A stretch of 8,247 bases of DNA, taken from Desulfobulbaceae bacterium. GTDB lineage: Bacteria > Desulfobacterota > Desulfobulbia > Desulfobulbales > Desulfocapsaceae. Below are positions 6,395 to 8,247 of the stretch, in pieces (the first letter of the stretch is position 1; every line of letters begins with the position of its first letter). A program made the translations under genes and the position numbers. The stretch lies in NCBI GenBank assembly GCA_003509305.1, contig DOMU01000014.1, positions 1 through 8,247 of the forward strand, given 5' to 3'. The notes beneath the pieces are model-generated. The model was given only the letters and a program-made list of their open reading frames with translations, was not told the DNA's origin and did no database searches.

Positions 6395-7480
6395 ATGATA
6401 ACGAATTCAATCCGCTGGAAAGTACCAGGATTCTATTTCGAGGATCAGGCACTGCTGCACTTTTTGCAAATGTGTGAATACAGCGGTCTGCCTAGCTTTG
6501 CCGAAGTGTACGGCAGCATCCCCTGCAAGTGGGATGGCGGCAGGACGGCGCACCATCTTGCGCCCAGCGACCCTCCTCCCAATTTTGCGCAATACCGAAA
6601 CAGAGGCGTCCAGGTCTATCTCACCTTCAATTCCAATCAATTGACGGAAGCGGATCTGGACGATGAAGTGGGCAACCGGCTGCTGCAAGAGGGGGATGGC
6701 GCCATCATTGCCTCTCCGCTTTTGAACGATTACATCCGCGATAAATATCCCAGGGTTTCCCGCACCGCCTCGACAATTCTGTCGATCATAGCTCGCAAAG
6801 ACAGGACGATTGAGCATTATCAGCGGCTCTGTGATGAGTACGACAAGGTCGTCGTTGGCACGACGCATCTGTTCAATACCGACAAAGAACGCAGCCTGGA
6901 CCTGAAATTTATCGACCAGTTAGACAGGGACAAGATCGAAATCATGGTCAACGATAACTGCGTATTCGATTGTGCTTTCAGGGCCAGGCATCATCAACTG
7001 GTAGGCAGGCACAACAAATTGCGAACAAACGAATCGATGCGGGAAGTGGTGCAGTTCTTTCGGTCATTCTGCAAAGCGCATCTGGCGGTGAGAGGCATGG
7101 CTCCCGACCTGATATTGACCAATCCGATGGTCGCCACGCTGCAAGAGATGGGTTTTAAGCGCTTCAAACTGGTCGGCAGGGATATGCCCGTGGCCTATAT
7201 CCTGACCGAAATGCTGCGGTATATCATCCCGGAACGGCTCCAGTCCCACTTCAATATGGGCCTGGCTCATGTCATCCATAGCGCGGTGATTAATTCGTTT
7301 GTTCCGGTGCTGGGGGGGCATATCAATAGGGCGCTGGCCATGTTTTCCCAGCCGCCCGCCCCTGAATCGCAACGGCAGGTAATCTCGTCGTTTACGCCGC
7401 TGTTGCAGACTCAGATCAATCAGGCGCTGGCCATTGCCCGCCGTACTCCTCCCATTCCGTCAAAGGACACCCAGGAGTAG
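6395..7480 (+). CDS. Peptidase U32-like protein of unknown function
   Basis: The ATG at 6395 has a good Shine-Dalgarno, GAGAGGA, 10 nt upstream. The 361-residue product resembles, by eye, the TIM-barrel U32 family (collagenase-like peptidases, UbiU/UbiV, RlhA). FNSNQLTEADLDDEVGNRLL (78-97) and GDGAIIASPLLNDYIRDKYP (100-119) match the segment where the family scans for neighbouring entries. VNDNCVFDCAFRARHH (185-200) resembles the U32 NEGCLYxCPxR signature. FKLVGRDMP (257-265) resembles the KIxGR motif near the barrel end. Cysteines 44, 189, 193 and 226 could hold an Fe-S cluster as in UbiU/UbiV, but this is inference. No signal peptide or membrane segment is seen. Residues about 280-361 form a tail not expected in the family, with repeats described separately. 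It has its own probable promoter, and its neighbours nadB and def give no clear functional clue. Substrate and activity are unknown. Confidence 0.6.
   Translation: MITNSIRWKVPGFYFEDQALLHFLQMCEYSGLPSFAEVYGSIPCKWDGGRTAHHLAPSDPPPNFAQYRNRGVQVYLTFNSNQLTEADLDDEVGNRLLQEGDGAIIASPLLNDYIRDKYPRVSRTASTILSIIARKDRTIEHYQRLCDEYDKVVVGTTHLFNTDKERSLDLKFIDQLDRDKIEIMVNDNCVFDCAFRARHHQLVGRHNKLRTNESMREVVQFFRSFCKAHLAVRGMAPDLILTNPMVATLQEMGFKRFKLVGRDMPVAYILTEMLRYIIPERLQSHFNMGLAHVIHSAVINSFVPVLGGHINRALAMFSQPPAPESQRQVISSFTPLLQTQINQALAIARRTPPIPSKDTQE
7238..7462 (+). repeat. Degenerate repeats encoding the C-terminal tail of the U32-like protein
   Basis: Residues 298-325 and 329-356 (7286-7369 and 7379-7462) align without gaps at a 31-residue, 93-bp period with 13 of 28 identities, sharing VIxSFxPxLxxxINxALA. 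An earlier copy of the core occurs at 282-291, so three cores are LQSHFNMGLA, LGGHINRALA and LQTQINQALA. The pattern looks like short amphipathic helices separated by Pro-rich turns. DNA identity between copies is low, so the duplication is old or under protein-level selection. Confidence 0.6.
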
Positions 7481-7715
7481 ACGGGCGGAAAAACCTTCGG
7501 TGCGCCTGCATGATAGAGCCGCTCATAGAACTGGCCGAGAAATAACTGCCCATTGCATCATCGCTGTGGTAAAGTTTTCGCCCTCCACAGGAGGAAAGCC
7601 CGCGATACGCCATTTTCCATGGGAGCGGAGCTGATTTGTAAAACCAGGGCGGGTTTTGCCGCTGGCCAGCGGGAGCGCGCAAGGCGCCCGGGTAAAAATT
7701 GTATGGAACTTGACG
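7481..7715. other. Non-coding gap upstream of def
   Basis: This 235-bp stretch shows no credible gene on either strand; the open frames crossing it are shadows. It contains a tight hairpin CCTCC-ACA-GGAGG (7582-7594), an AAAACC/GGTTTT stem (7640-7657), a perfect 14-bp palindrome (7659-7672) and a GC-rich bulged stem (7672-7689). I see no T-tract terminator after the U32-like gene and no good sigma-70 promoter for def. A leader RNA, small RNA or repeat unit is possible but not shown. Confidence 0.45.
7659..7672. repeat. Perfect 14-bp palindrome upstream of def
   Basis: CCGCTGGCCAGCGG is fully self-complementary and lies 43 bp before the def start codon. It could be a dimer-protein operator or, as RNA, a hairpin with a short loop. 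It is preceded by the AAAACC/GGTTTT inverted repeat and followed by another GC-rich stem, so the three structures form a cluster. Confidence 0.5.
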
Positions 7716-8231
7716 ATGAGTATTGTGAAAATATACGAATTCCCCGATCCAGTGCTGCGGAAAGCGACGGCAGCGGTCGAAACCTTTGACGATGAACTCC
7801 GTCAACTGGCTGAAGATATGGCGGTGACGATGTTCGATGCCCCCGGTGTTGGCCTGGCGGCGCCACAGATCGGCGAATCCATCAAGATGATCGTCGTCGA
7901 TCATTCGCGGCAGGAAGATAATCCCGGCACCTGGCTGGCCTTGGTCAACCCGGAAATTATCGCCGCCGAGGGTCGGCAATGCGGCTCTGAAGGCTGCCTG
8001 AGCATGCCGGATCTGACTTCTAAGGTCAATCGCTACCACACGGTCACGGTGCGCTATCTGGATTTGCACGGTGAACCGCGGGAAATTGTCGCTGAAGACC
8101 GGTTCGCCGTGGTCTTGCAGCACGAGATCGATCATCTGAACGGCGTGCTGTTCTTAGACCATCTGAGTTCCCTGAAACGTAATCTGTACCTGAAAAAATA
8201 TAAAAAATGGTTCCGTCAGCAACAGGCGTAA
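7716..8231 (+). CDS. def: Peptide deformylase
   Basis: Def removes the formyl group from the initiator methionine of nascent proteins at the ribosome exit, using a catalytic metal (usually Fe2+). The 171-residue protein has all three family motifs: GVGLAAPQ (44-51), EGCLS (92-96) with metal ligand Cys94, and HEIDH (136-140) with metal ligands His136 and His140 and catalytic Glu137. The basic C-terminal helix (KRNLYLKKYKKWFRQ) is typical of bacterial type 1 enzymes. The start at 7716 gives the usual MSIVKIYEFPDPVLR N-terminus; in-frame upstream codons back to 7656 lack family similarity and fall in the palindrome region. The Shine-Dalgarno is weak (TGGA, 8 nt upstream). Only 16 bp follow the stop; fmt often comes next in other bacteria but is not visible here. 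Confidence 0.97.
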   Translation: MSIVKIYEFPDPVLRKATAAVETFDDELRQLAEDMAVTMFDAPGVGLAAPQIGESIKMIVVDHSRQEDNPGTWLALVNPEIIAAEGRQCGSEGCLSMPDLTSKVNRYHTVTVRYLDLHGEPREIVAEDRFAVVLQHEIDHLNGVLFLDHLSSLKRNLYLKKYKKWFRQQQA

Positions 8232-8247
8232 AAGAAGCCGGTAAACG

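Noticed and set aside
7312..7318. Run of seven G in the U32-like gene as a phase-variation or frameshift site
   Set aside because: Protein repeats before and after the run are in the same frame, so the reading frame is intact, and seven bases is short for a phase-variable tract.
7710..7737. TTGACG-16-TATACG promoter-like pair
   Set aside because: It spans the def start codon, so it would start transcription inside the gene; likely chance.
7619..7789. Possible small gene ahead of def (ATG at 7619)
   Set aside because: It has no Shine-Dalgarno at a suitable distance, runs into def out of frame, and gives a low-complexity basic peptide.
7416..8135. 239-codon open frame on the minus strand across the gap and def
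   Set aside because: Most of it mirrors def, the part in the gap has no family-like sequence, and no convincing start signal was seen.

Overview
The window is ordinary bacterial chromosome of moderately high GC. It carries two divergent gene blocks separated by a 192-bp intergenic region near position 3950. Long-form Pta overlapping AckA, a bacterial NadB and peptide deformylase point to a Gram-negative anaerobe. The overall style fits Deltaproteobacteria/Desulfobacterota (Desulfuromonas/Desulfobulbus-like), but this is inference from gene content, because no marker gene is present. No mobile element, CRISPR array, tRNA or rRNA was seen.

Leftward block (minus strand, transcribed from about 3990 toward 1): pta, ackA and the first 176 codons of a class I aspartate/aromatic aminotransferase, which runs off the left edge. 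pta and ackA overlap by 4 nt (ATGA). The aminotransferase starts 5 nt after the ackA stop, with its Shine-Dalgarno inside the last ackA codons. The three genes therefore look like one tightly coupled operon that interconverts acetyl-CoA, acetyl phosphate and acetate and then transaminates.

Rightward block (plus strand): a small anchored protein of unknown function (4052-4648), nadB (L-aspartate oxidase, first step of NAD synthesis), a peptidase-U32-like protein of unknown function with a repeated C-terminal tail (6395-7480), a 235-bp non-coding gap, and def (peptide deformylase), which ends 16 bp before the window ends.

The most notable site is a perfect 16-bp palindrome, TGTTTCACGTGAAACA, at 4677-4692. 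It is an exact match to the conserved ParB-binding centromere sequence parS. It lies between the small anchored protein and nadB, two bases before the nadB Shine-Dalgarno. Chromosomal parS sites cluster near oriC, so this locus is probably origin-proximal. Other points worth a look are the U32-like protein and its tail repeats, the non-coding gap with its palindromes ahead of def, and the unclear start and promoter of the small anchored protein. I did not find convincing evidence for a wholly new system.
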